From Yponomeuta sedellus (lineage: Eukaryota > Arthropoda > Insecta > Lepidoptera > Yponomeutidae): a stretch of 64,000 bases of DNA. The notes under the pieces were generated by a model, which was not told the origin of the DNA, ran no database searches, and was given only the letters and a program-made list of their open reading frames with translations. Where the stretch lies: NCBI GenBank assembly GCA_934045075.1, contig OW203744.1, forward strand, positions 7,317,795-7,381,794. The letters are read 5' to 3'. The position numbers were made by a program, and so were the translations under genes. This document shows positions 44,751-54,749 of the stretch, one piece after another; position 1 is the first letter of the stretch; the number at the start of each line of letters is the position of its first letter.

Positions 44751-46460
44751 TTAAACAACTAAAGCTGGTAATTCTTCAGCAAAATCACATTCTTCAACAA
44801 CCTGTTCATGAGCAGTGGATGATTTAGGTCTGGAAAATACTCTTTTATAATAACATAAATCTAAAATTTCCTCCCATTTCTCTCCGAAATGTGTGATTAA
44901 TAATTTTTTCACATCATTTAATTTTTCTTGTTTTACATCAACATATAATTTTGTCACATCTGGGTTTATAGCGGACACAGTTTTCTTTGCTTTGCAAATA
45001 TTTTGATACTTATTTATAGTATTTTGATAAGACTCTTCCGCCCGAACATAAACATTTTGTTTGTCACGAGTCTTTTTGAGAAAAAATCTTTTCTTTTTTT
45101 TGTATTGAAAAATGCATGTTGGCTGTAGATTTTAAGACTTCAGCTGATGAACGTTTCCAGTCGTGAACTTTTACATCAATACCTCAGTAATACACGGTTC
45201 CGTGGTCGACAAAATTTCGTAATAATCATCAGGGCTAGTCATTACCTCACGTTTTTTAATTTCTTTTTCAATTTTTGCGAAAACCCTGTCAGGGGGCAAA
45301 AACGAATGCCCAACGACTGGAAACAAAATTTCGAGGCCCATAATATGTTCCGGTGCATAATCTTGTAACCATTTAGCCGCCATACCAAGAACAGATTGGT
45401 TTTTATTTTGGCCGCTGCAGCCATCTGCTACCAAACGAACTTGTGTGATGTGATCTAAGCCAGGACTCAGGAAAATGGTATTCAAGCAATGAAACACTGC
45501 GCTAGCAATTTCATTCGATGCCTTTGGTAAAACATCTTCTGTCCACGTGTAGATGAACGTGTTATTAACAGTCAATTGTGATTTTCAGTTTCCGACAACC
45601 ACTGTAAAATTGTATACATACAACTGCCTTGTGTAGTAAGCACTTTGATCAGGGACCTTTGGACACGGTTGATTCTTTTGGCAGTCAAAACTTAGAATCA
45701 AAACATTTTCGCTGCTGTCTTTTAATAAACCATAAAATGTTTTAGCTCGCAGCTTGTGAATTCTACTCTCAATCATTAACTGACTTTTTACTTCATTGCT
45801 TTTTTCATGTTTTAGTCGTTCTTGTAAAACTATGCAAGTGGAGCACATATCTGTGTGAGGGGATCCAAAACCAATGTTAAATTTGGTTTTGAAAATCTGT
45901 CTGACGTAAGATGCTTTAATATTTTTATATTCATCAGCTGTTTCTGCAATAAACATTCTATAAAGTTTATTGATGCTGAGCTCCGATGACAAATATTGTC
46001 TGCTTTTTACTTTACTTCGGCAGTAATGTATTTCTAAGGGCACAAGCTTTTTAATAAAGTCTTCGACGGCTTTTCTCTTCGGTGCATATTTTTGTGTTTT
46101 ACGCTTTCCTCCTCTATTTTCTTGTGCAGATTCACCGATTCCTTTGAAATGACGATTAAGTACACCAGTAACTCTTCCTTTCTTGATAGCCAAAATTTAC
46201 ATAAATGTCCGTTTGCAAACAGGAATCAAAACGCGTCGCCGTCGTGCAAAGTAAGTTACCGCCATTTCTTTTTTATTGCCACGATTATTTACCGGCCGAT
46301 GTCGTTGAGTCGTCTTAACTTTCGTGTGAATAATTATAAAATAATCCTGGTAAATTTTGTCAGGTTTTTTGTAAAATGCTTTATTGAAAGCTATTATGTC
46401 AGCATGCCTTAGTGAAGAGCACCTGTATGCCTTTGTGTAGTGGTTACAAGGCAGCGTCAA
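44751..46460 (-). pseudogene. DUF7869-like DDE-type gene, nearly full length (copy 1)
   Basis: The frame starts near 46460 and is interrupted by TAA at 46197-46199 and TGA at 45585-45587, yet the coding frame is kept through both. N-terminal VPVCKRTF and KKGRVTGVLNRHFKG are followed by EIHYCRSKVKSRQYLSSELS and TDMCSTCIVLQERLK, a Cys-pair block. Then come HKLRAKTFYGLL, LSFDCQKNQPCPK (first Asp), YYTRQLYVYNFTVV, WTEDVLPKASNEIASAVF, LVADGCSGQNKN (second Asp), FPVVGHSFLPPDRVFAKIEK (His, Asp and Glu). The tail continues after TEVLM to KLYVDVKQEKLNDVKKLLIT and EILDLCYYKRVFSR. The three acidic blocks suggest an RNase-H-fold transposase. No introns are visible in 1.7 kb, so it may be a retro-copy. 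Nonsense codons make it inactive. Confidence 0.75.
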
Positions 46461-46499
46461 ATTCGGAGGCTCTTTAGGAGTATACCTAAAATAAAAACA

Positions 46500-46680
46500 A
46501 AATAATTATTATAGAAAAACCAAGAAAGACCTGACTGCGTGCTAAATGTTTAGGTAGTAGTTACGAGGAAACATTGGAATTGATATAGCTAGGTAGGTAC
46601 ATTATTGTATTCTTCAGCTTCAGCTTCAAGTTCTTGTTTGTCCTTTTTATCTCCACGAGCATATTTAGTGCATATTACAC
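46500..46680. other. AT-rich spacer before the satellite
   Basis: No feature recognised. Confidence 0.3.
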
Positions 46681-48245
46681 TGAAAAAAATAATCAGTAAA
46701 TCCTAATGAAATATCAGTAAACTTAACTGAAAAAATCAGTTAAAATGGAGCCAACTGTGAAAATGAGTAACTTAAACTGTAACAAAACAGTAAGGGTATA
46801 ACAGTAAATTTTACTGAATAAGTCCGTTATGGAAAACAGTAAAATATAAAACAGTTGAGGAAAACAGTTGAGGAAAACAGTTGAGGAAAACAGTTGATGA
46901 AAACAGTTAAAGAAAACAGTTAAAGAAAACAGTAACTGGAAACAGTAACTTAAGACACCGGATTTAACTGAATAAATACATAAAGGAAAACAGTTAAAGA
47001 AAACAGTTAAGGGAAACATTAATTGCTACTGTTCCACAACAGTAGATCTTACTGATTAGCTACAGTGGCTACTACTGTTTGGAAACAGTAGCAGCTACTG
47101 TACAGTATGTAGTTGCCACTGTTACACAACAGTAGATCTTACTGATTACCTACAGTTGCGAGAGCTGTTCGGGAACAGTAGCAACTACTGTTAGGTATGT
47201 AGTTGCTACTATTACACAACAGCAGATCTTACTGATTACCTACAGTTGCGACAACTGTTCGGGAACAGTAGCAACTACTGTACGGTATGTAGTTGCTACT
47301 GTTACACAACAGTAAATATTACTGATTACCTACAGTTGCGACCACTGTTTGCGAACAGTAGCAACTACTGTACGGTATGTAGTTGCTACTGTTACACAAC
47401 AGTAAATATTACTGATTACCTACAGTTGCGACCACTGTTTGCGAACAGTAGCAACTACTGTACGGTATGTAGTTGCTACTGTTACACAACAGTAAATATT
47501 ACTGATTACCTACAGTTGCGACCACTGTTTGCGAACAGTAGCAACTACTGTTAGGTATGTAGTTGTACTGTTACACAACAGCAGATCTTACTGATTACCT
47601 ACAGTTGCCACAACTGTTCGGGAACAGTAGCAACTACTGTACGGTTTGTAGTTGCTACTGTTACACAACAGTAGATCTAAATGATTACCTACAGTTGCGA
47701 CAACTGTTTGCGAACAGTAGCAACTACTGTTAGGTATGTGGTTGCTACTGTTACACAACAGCAGATCTTACTGATTACCTACAGTTGCGACAACTGTTCG
47801 GGAACAGTAGCAACTACTGTTCGGTAGGTAGTTGCTACTGTTATACAACAGTAGATCTTACTGATTAGCTACAGTGGCTACTACTGTTCGGGAACAGTAA
47901 CAACTACTGTTAAGTGTGTAGTTGGTACTGTTCCACAACAGTAGATCTTACTGATTACCTATAGTTGCGACTACTGTTCGGGAACAGTAGCAACTACCTA
48001 CTGTTAGGTATGTAGTTGCTACTGTTCCACAACAGTGGATCTTACTGATTAGTTACGGTTGCTACTACTGTTGGGAAACAGTGCCAGCTACTGTTAGGTA
48101 TGTAATTGCTACTATTCCACTACAGTAGCTCCTGCTGTAGTTGAACAGTAGCAACTACATACCGAACAGTAGCTGGTACTGTTGCTCAACAGTAGCAGCA
48201 ACTGCGTATGAGCTAAAGGTATTGCTATTGTTGAGGAACAGTGAA
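46679..48245. repeat. ACAGT/ACTGT-rich satellite block with 90-bp palindromic repeat
   Basis: The block opens CACTGAAAAAAATAATCAGT and ends GAGGAACAGTG. From 46857 to 46930 a 13-bp unit GAGGAAAACAGTT repeats. From 47031 to about 48130 there are about 12 units of 90 bp: the word ACTGATTA recurs at 47051, 47141, 47231, 47321, 47411, 47501, 47590, 47680 (as ATGATTA), 47770, 47860, 47950 and 48044. Each unit contains CAGTAGATCTTACTG, ACAGTTGCGACAACTGT, GTTCGGGAAC and ACAGTAGCAACTACTGT, all dyads, plus a 15-bp inverted pair AACAGTAGCAACTAC / GTAGTTGCTACTGTT. Nearly every base is in a palindrome. The plus-strand frame through it is an artefact of 90 being divisible by three. Confidence 0.9.
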
Positions 48246-48361
48246 GAAATATACACAAGTGTTACATAGTAAACATTATTTATTGATGGAACTGAATCTA
48301 TATAAATCAAATACAAATAAACATGAATGTTAAAAAGTAAAAGTTATTCAGTCATTATATG

Positions 48362-48417
48362 TAACTAAATCCAATCAAAATAAACACACTCTTGTTTATT
48401 TTGATTGGATTTAGTTA
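48362..48417. repeat. Perfect 24-bp hairpin
   Basis: Arms 48362-48385 and 48394-48417 are perfect reverse complements, loop ACACTCTT (8 nt). It ends at the stop region of the exon at 48415-48702. Confidence 0.9.
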
Positions 48418-48760
48418 GTTACAAATAAACAATGTATAATTGTCTGCAGATGAACGGAGCCACTCGAAGCATTCTTTTATTTCAGTGTTCTTTGAATCTA
48501 GTTCCACTTCGCTCTCAGACATGATCTCAGGGTGTTCTATATCCGGTGCTGTCCTTTTGTTAGTGGTAGCATACTGCACTGATGCTGTTATCGTTTTTTC
48601 TAAGGAACGACGCGCTCTTGGCTGGTATATTTTATTTCGGCGATACTTAGCCTTCAGATTAGTTAGGTACTGCGTCAAACAGCCGACCATGGGCTCGCCC
48701 AAACACTTCAGGTCCTCTAGTGTAATAAATGGAGATATTTTCTGCTGTAACAGACTAATA
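48415..48760 (-). CDS. Possible last exon of a host-type gene (SAM-like gene)
   Basis: The minus strand reads KISPFITLEDLKCLGEPMVG from about 48745, then LTQYLTNLKAKYRRNKIYQP, a charged segment and SEVELDSKNTEIKECFEWLR, stopping near 48415. This resembles the C-terminal exon of a family of insect multi-exon genes. I could not match its phase to the exon ending at 49088, so an intervening exon may be missing. The stop falls in a hairpin at 48362-48417. Confidence 0.4.
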
Positions 48761-49087
48761 ATTGTTTAAAGACAAATAATTAAACTAATATTAGAGGAAA
48801 ACAATGCGACCCATTGAAACATTTTTTGTTTTGTAGTAGATTAGTAAGCCTTTCACAACACTACCTTATCGAGTAGCAGAATTCGGCCATTATTGCTCAC
48901 TATACTTTCATCTAAATCGGTTCAGCAATTTAGGAGTGAAAAAGTAACTGACATACAGACAGATAGACAGTCAGTCAGACCGACAGACAGAGCCACATTT
49001 ATTTTATTTATAATATTTACCATGGAAGTGTACTTTATAAATGGGACACAGGGTGATGTCATTTAGAAATATAAATTTTAAAACTTA

Positions 49088-49281
49088 CTAATTTCTCGAA
49101 TCCAATGGACATATACGTAATTTGTTATTGGTGCCTTCGGATCATGTTTTACTATTTCTGTCGCAATCTCTCGGGTTAAAGTTCTTCGTAGTTGATCCCC
49201 CAAAGGATTTAGACGCTGTTTAAGAAGCAGTTTGCCCTCTTGTGTACTGTTGAGTAGTGAAATTAAGTCCTGGCATTTGTT
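49088..49281 (-). CDS. Internal exon of the SAM-like gene
   Basis: Bounded by TTTCCAG (acceptor, 49282) and GTAAGT (donor, 49087). It encodes NKCQDLISLLNSTQEGKLLL, then GDQLRRTLTREIATEIVKHD and ITNYVYVHWIREI. Both splice sites are canonical and the frame is fully open. Not a transposon domain that I recognise; it may be a host gene. Confidence 0.5.
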
Positions 49282-49484
49282 CTGGAAAGTAAAAATGTGA
49301 CATTTATTATATTTATTGGAAAGTAGCAATGTGGCAGAAGAAATAAAATGTTATCTAAATCTAGGTCTAGTAACAATATTAGTAGAAATTATGCTTTCAC
49401 GACCGCTGCGAAAGCGGGACTCAGGTATATGTATAGGTTTAATGTCTAGGTCTATGTGCTTTTCTGTAGAATAGGTACACTTAC

Positions 49485-49619
49485 ATTCAATTCTTGCAAG
49501 CTTGAAATTGTTGAACTTGGTGAAGATACTGCAGAGTTGATTGGTGAAGTTAAGCTTGGCGTGAGCCCGTCGACATCTTCTCCGTATATTTCTATTAGTT
49601 TTTCTACACCGCTATCAAT
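49485..49619 (-). CDS. Internal exon of the SAM-like gene
   Basis: Bounded by CTTTCAG (acceptor, 49620) and GTAAGT (donor, 49484). It encodes SGVEKLIEIYGEDVDGLTPS and INSAVSSPSSTISSLQELN, a Ser/Thr-rich linker. 135 bp, open, same strand and order as the exons at 49088 and 51780. Confidence 0.45.
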
Positions 49620-49899
49620 CTGAAAGATCATCAATGAGTAAATTAATTTATAATACCTGTTGCGTAAATTTTTATCGAGCAGGGTAGCGAGCATGATAGG
49701 TTCGAGACTTTATTTACTATATACGATTCTGACAAAAAATTTAGTATAATGAGACTAATGTTGAGTCGATGAATACAGACAATAATTATTTTTAGATACC
49801 TGGAAACTTGTAGTAGATTTCCAATCAGACAGACATTTTTTAAATTTGGCCTGTGGGCCAATTGGAGAGACCAATTATTATTTAATTTGGTCATCGTCC

Positions 49900-51779
49900 A
49901 ATAAAGCCAGGGCTGTTATGTCCACTTCGTTTTCTAGAATAATCGAAAAAAGAATGCAATGATGACTAGCTAACGTTTATTAAGAAGATAAGTAAACAAA
50001 CACCCAGTTAAAAGGTTAACAGCAGGCAACATAACATAAAAATCAAGAGTTTAGGTTAGATTTAGTTTTTTTAGTCCCAAAAGTTTAACAAGAATATGAA
50101 AATCATAGTATTTAACATTTTAGATTTTCATACAGTCTTTAAATAGTACCTACAGTCACCAGCACAAATAAACAGCCTGTCAAATATTTATGCTGGTCAC
50201 TGTACATATTATTGTCGAGGTTTGAGCAATTGAAGGCAGAGTAATATTGGTAGTACAAGGCTAAGCCAAGCCCTTTTTAACTAAACAACGGCATGAATTG
50301 CTATTTTGACCAAAACTTTTATGGTTTATCTCTCTTATTTGCGGATAAACAATAAAAAAATAATTAAAATGTACCTAAAAACACCCAATTTATGTAAATA
50401 TTACAAAACTCAAAGGAATAGTTTATAAGTTACTGTCAAAATAAAAATTTTTTGTACATGCCGACTGTACTTTTCTGTATACCGTCACCAACTATTCAAT
50501 GAGACGGTTCTAACGAGCCCAAAGTCAATGGGCTTATGTCGGTTAAGTACTGAATTCCCATGGCTATCTTCTGTCTCCATCATTAGATCAGCTTGATGGT
50601 ACCATAATATTGAATAGTCACCAAACTATACCTTTACCAAAAATTGGTTGAAGATATCTGCTTCAAAATTGAGTTGAAAGATTCCACCCAAACATAGTTA
50701 CATACATACCTACATACATAGTTAGGTACATACATCGCAAGTTAATACAAAGCTTGTAAAAAGCAAAAAGCAGTTTCTATTACATACTGTAGTCTTGAAA
50801 ATTCATGGCTTATATTGTTACTTACATACCAAAGAGATTTTATTTTTTTCAATTTTATAGACAAAAAAAAGCCACTTAAATACCACAGCATACCACAAGC
50901 AAAGATCACACATTGCAACATTCACTTAATATAAATTTTACCATGATTAACTGTACCATATTATGTTATTAATAATATGTAGATCCGCTTAAATTGGTAA
51001 AATTTGACTATGCAGTTACAGGTGCATATTTTCTGAAATAAATTTGATTGCATGAATAAAATGGTATTTTGTTGGAGTAACAGACAGGTTATAGAAACTT
51101 GGTTTCGGTTATAAAATAAGTGTCAACATAATAATCACACTAAGATTTTTTGAGGTCTTTCGGGGATCTGGGTTGGACTAAAGTAAGGGGGCACAAACAC
51201 TTGAAAAAAATTATCAAGAGTGATGTTATTAAGATACCTATTTTTCTTCATGTTATCGTTGAGCTGTCAGGATGGTATAGGTGCTGGGCAAGCCTACTAC
51301 ATCTAAACAATGTCCCAGGCACTGCAGCGTCTGAGTGGTCTCTTCACCCATCTAGTGTGAGTGAAGGTGCCACTGGACGCTGTATAAATCATCTCATTAC
51401 GTAGATGCAAAGGCCATTCTTTCTTTTATTGTTGAGAATATGCTAAAATCCCTTCGTAAGCACGTTTTGTAAAGTGCGTTTCAACGAATAGTAATTATGC
51501 CACTATGTTGGCAGCAATGCAGCCAACATTATGCGCACCAAAATTAGACAGTTACGGTCTTATAGACTTATTTATAAAAACTCAATTCCTTAAACACTCC
51601 AAAATCGCCGTTAATCGGCGTGGTCAATAGTCTGTGGTGGAGGTTTTACAAGGAAAAGATGTAGCCACAGATTAAATAAACAAAGTCTTTGATTGGTTTT
51701 AGAGGAATGGTGTTTTTATAAATTAGACCGTATAGAACTGTTGGACCAACTCATAAATAGCAGGACATGAACAACTTAC
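49900..51779. other. Presumed intron sequence with repeat scraps
   Basis: No coding recognised. It contains a small palindromic element at 50151-50204, an ancient moth repeat around 50480-50630 (ATCAGCTTGATGGTACCATA), and a further repeat near 51260-51410. If the exons on either side belong to one gene, this is an intron of about 1.9 kb or more. Confidence 0.4.
50151..50204. repeat. Small inverted-repeat element
   Basis: TACAGTCACCAGCA (50151-50164) and TGCTGGTCACTGTA (50191-50204) are inverted with one mismatch, 26-nt spacer. This CACCAGCA word with ATTTATGCTGG is widespread in moth genomes. Confidence 0.5.
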
Positions 51780-51847
51780 CAAGAAATGCCTCAGCGTATT
51801 TGTCGAAGCCCCATGTTTTCAGAAGTTCACCTACATCGTTAAATGAG
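51780..51847 (-). CDS. Exon with SAM-domain-like start
   Basis: Between TTTGCAG (acceptor, 51848) and GTAAGT (donor, 51779) lies FNDVGELLKTWGFDKYAEAF, which fits the first helices of a SAM domain (LL..WG....Y...F). Such domains mediate protein or RNA binding. The rest of the SAM domain should be in a further exon that I did not find before 49619. Only 22 residues, so uncertain. Confidence 0.4.
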
Positions 51848-51943
51848 CTGCAAACAATACAAATCCTCCATAAAATTACAGAAATCAAAGAACGGCAAGT
51901 ACCTACCTATGAAATGAAAGAATGCCAACATTATGCCTGTGCA

Positions 51944-52065
51944 ACCATCACAAACGACAATTCCTGTGTCGATCAACACGCTTGGAGCTCGGCCGTGTAG
52001 GCAAAAAGAGCGTGTCGATCGACACGGACGGGGTGAGGAAGGAACCATCACAAACGACAATTCCT
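51944..52065. repeat. Direct repeat of 22 bp, 100 bp apart
   Basis: AACCATCACAAACGACAATT begins at 51943 and again at 52043, followed by CCT in both. Between them GTGTCGATC(A/G)ACAC occurs twice (51967 and 52014). It looks like a local tandem duplication. Confidence 0.6.
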
Positions 52066-52156
52066 CTGCAAGTAGGTATTAAATTACTTACCTCATCGTC
52101 CTCAGAAAAAGCACGCACGCACGCGGGTACAGAACCAGATAGGTACAAAATCAAAA

Positions 52157-52227
52157 TGGAAAATGGTCAGTGACGCGACGAGCGTGACACGCCATGTCTC
52201 GCTCGTCGCGTCACTGACCATTTTCCA
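52157..52227. repeat. Perfect 28-bp GC-rich hairpin
   Basis: Arms 52157-52184 and 52200-52227 are perfect reverse complements with a 15-nt loop. The stem includes GTGACGCGACGAGCG. Strong GC content in an AT-rich setting predicts a very stable stem. Confidence 0.9.
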
Positions 52228-52721
52228 ACATGGCAACAGCAGTGTTGCCAGAGCCCGCACGTCATAAATTATACGAGCAACGTCAAAAAGTCACAAAATT
52301 TATCCAAAAGTTACAATTTCATACCAAATATTGTTCCTGTGATGCAACCACTTGAAAGTAACTTTAAATCATTCGTATCCTCATTTTTGTTTGGAATGAC
52401 TTGAAAAATGAAAAAGAAAATGTACAAAAAAGACACCGGTTAGAATAAGTATCTACGTTTTTTTTACATTTTCTTTTTCATTAATAGTCTATTTTTCCAA
52501 ACTTGTGTTGTTTTGTATAACTAAATCCCAAATAAATGGCCCGCTTTCTTTAAGAGTTAAAAGATGAATTCAAAACACTTCATACATGGCACTTATAGGC
52601 TTGCGTGCCGTTAGAAAAATCGTGTTGCTTTTGGAACGCGGCTGTCAAATTTCGCTTGCACAGATAATTATAATTATAAAAAAAACAGAGTTTTGAGTTT
52701 TATTATAATAAGTCCCGGCTG

Positions 52722-52990
52722 TGTGGTGTCGGCCTAGAGACTAGGGCTGTGTGGTATCGGCCAGCACCAATTCAAATTCTTCCCGCGGGTGTCGTAAAAG
52801 GCGACTAAGGGACACAAACCGGAGGGTGGGCCGCAGCGCCCCCTGCAGTACAATTCCTTTAAACTGCGATCCCCAACCCGCATGCCCAGCGTGGGGATTA
52901 TGGGCACTACCCCCTAATGATGGTACAACCTTGCGCTCATTAGGGGAGGGCTATGTCCAGCAGTGGACTAATATAGTCTGAAGAAGAATA
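52722..52990 (+). repeat. Dispersed moth retroposon 3' end, copy 2
   Basis: Nearly the same as 27755-28020, including GGCGACTAAGGGA, CGCAGCGCCCCCTGCAG and GGCTATGTCCAGCAGTGGAC with a GAAGAA tail. The first 20 bp (GTGTGGTGTCGGCCTAGAGA) are partly duplicated (52716 and 52747). Confidence 0.65.
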
Positions 52991-53049
52991 ATAAGTCCCA
53001 CAATCACACCAAGTTTAATGCCTATGTGTACTACCAAAAACAAAAACAC

Positions 53050-53585
53050 AGGCCAAGTGCGAGTTGGACTCGGGCACGAAGAGTTCCGTACAATCTATAA
53101 TATAAAAATGAATACCTATTTCCCTTGGTCATGCCATCACGCGTGAACGGCTGGACGGATTTCACTAATTATTTTTTGTTTTATTTGTTGTCACTGTTTG
53201 TTATCACTTATTATAAGGAGAAGGTTCTTATAAAAGAAAAAAAATAAGAAAATAGCGCAAAAAATAATTAGAAAATTTTAGAATACGGGACGCAGATGAT
53301 CGCTGGCACCAGCTAGTTATCTACACAATATTAGACACAAAGATAAAAAAACGGCAAAAAAGTCTCGTTTGTTGTATAAGAGCCCCCTTAAATATTTATT
53401 TTTGAAGTGAATATACAACTAAATACTCTGTGAATATTTCAAGCGTCTGCCTGTTGCCGTTATTAATAATATGTTGCAAAAAACGGCAAAAAACGACGAT
53501 CAGACAAACCGCGTAGGCGCGGAGAGTAATAGGGTTTGACAAGGGTTTGACACCCTTGGGGTATAGAACCCTAAAAGACATAATA
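53050..53585. repeat. Composite dispersed repeat (Helitron- or MITE-like)
   Basis: The left end GGCCAAGTGCGAGTTGGACT with CGAAGAGTTCCGTAC (53051-53092) and the right end GGGTATAGAACCCTAA (53560-53575) are the two conserved sides of a repeat abundant in Lepidoptera. In between, GTGAACGGCTGGACGGATTT (53143) and ACCAGCTAGTT (53311) belong to another known dispersed repeat, inserted inside. Confidence 0.5.
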
Positions 53586-53628
53586 CAGTCCATTTTTTAT
53601 GGGTTTCCCTCTCTCCCCACAGAGGCAG

Positions 53629-53698
53629 ACAATTATTCCTTCCTTGCATAAGAATAGAAAGATGTTATTCTATTCTTATGCAAGGAAGGAATAATTGT
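53629..53698. repeat. Perfect 31-bp hairpin
   Basis: Arms 53629-53659 and 53668-53698 are perfect reverse complements, loop AGATGTTA (8 nt). It is the longest perfect short-loop palindrome of the window. Confidence 0.9.
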
Positions 53699-54256
53699 TT
53701 AACCATTTTGGTTCTGAGCTCTCCCTGGTTGGCAACCACAGATAGATGGAATCCAACATAGTTCATAATTTGTGAATCTAACAAACGTTTGTTTGTTACA
53801 CTTTATTGCACAATAAAAACGTTATTAAAAATAAAACTTATGTAAGGTAAGTTCTTATTAAAGTTAGAATAAGAATAAAAATGCCCTACCCAGCGGGACT
53901 TTTTTGTGACAGAAGTAAATTTCCCTGGGGTCCTGGAAAATCCTGGGGTTCGAGCTGATTTAAAAAAAGCGAAACCGCGAAGCCTAAAGCGGAAATAGGA
54001 TCCATTGTCAAAAAAGCGGGATAAAAAGCGGAAAAGCGGTGTACCTGGCAACCCTGAATGGAGTGGCCGCGTGGCGCAACAATCGGTTATGGGTGGGGAA
54101 ACAGAGATCACGAACATTTTTATTTGATTGGCAAAATAAGTGATCGCTAGAAAAGTGTTAATCATATTGAGGGAAAACGTATTCTGTTAAAATAAGCCCG
54201 TTTGCTTGTAATTACCTAAATGTTATTTTTTAGATGGATTGAACAATTGAACTTAC

Positions 54257-54299
54257 ATACGATTTTTTACTTTTGATGGTTGAAAGTAAAAAATCGTAT
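54257..54299. repeat. Perfect 17-bp hairpin
   Basis: Arms 54257-54273 and 54283-54299 are perfect reverse complements with a 9-nt loop TGATGGTTG. Confidence 0.9.
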
Positions 54300-54324
54300 T
54301 AGGTTAAAGTAACGATACCACTTG

Positions 54325-54490
54325 CTAACGTGAAGGAAAACATCGTGAGGAAACCTGAGTGCCTGAGCTACCACATATCTCACTCAGCGCTTGAAATCGC
54401 TAATCCGCGGTGGGCATGCGTGGTGTTAAGCCCATACTCTCTCTCTGACAGAAGGCCTGTGCCCTACAGTGGGACGTACTTCCTTGTACC
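54325..54490 (+). repeat. Moth LINE/SINE 3' tail
   Basis: GTGAAGGAAAACATCGTGAG, CGCGGTGGGCATGCGTGGTG and GCCTGTGCCCTACAGTGGGA are the standard blocks of a lepidopteran retroposon 3' end. The first block occurs inverted at 21333-21350. Confidence 0.65.
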
Positions 54491-54650
54491 TAGATTGCGT
54501 TACAAACAGCTATCTACTGTACTTAAATTTCTTTTTCTCGGGTTATACCTTGAATATTGTATTGTTCCCGCTTTTGTTGACGCAACCATACACAAAACAA
54601 TATGATAGTCCCATCTTGCCAGTAGTCTTTTTTTTTTTTTTTTTTTAATC

Positions 54651-54656
54651 TTTATT
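54651..54656 (-). terminator. Polyadenylation signal of the LINE
   Basis: AATAAA on the minus strand, four bases plus a short spacer before the A-tail. It defines the 3' end of the LINE transcript. Confidence 0.8.
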
Positions 54657-54749
54657 AGTTTAAAAGGGTTTGGTACACAAGTGACCATGTCACCCTCGTA
54701 AATTCTATGCTATAAAGTTATGTACAATATCCAGGACTACAAACTAAAT

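Noticed and set aside
47246..47554. Open frame of 102 codons with three identical blocks
   Set aside because: The frame is open only because the 90-bp satellite unit is a multiple of three.
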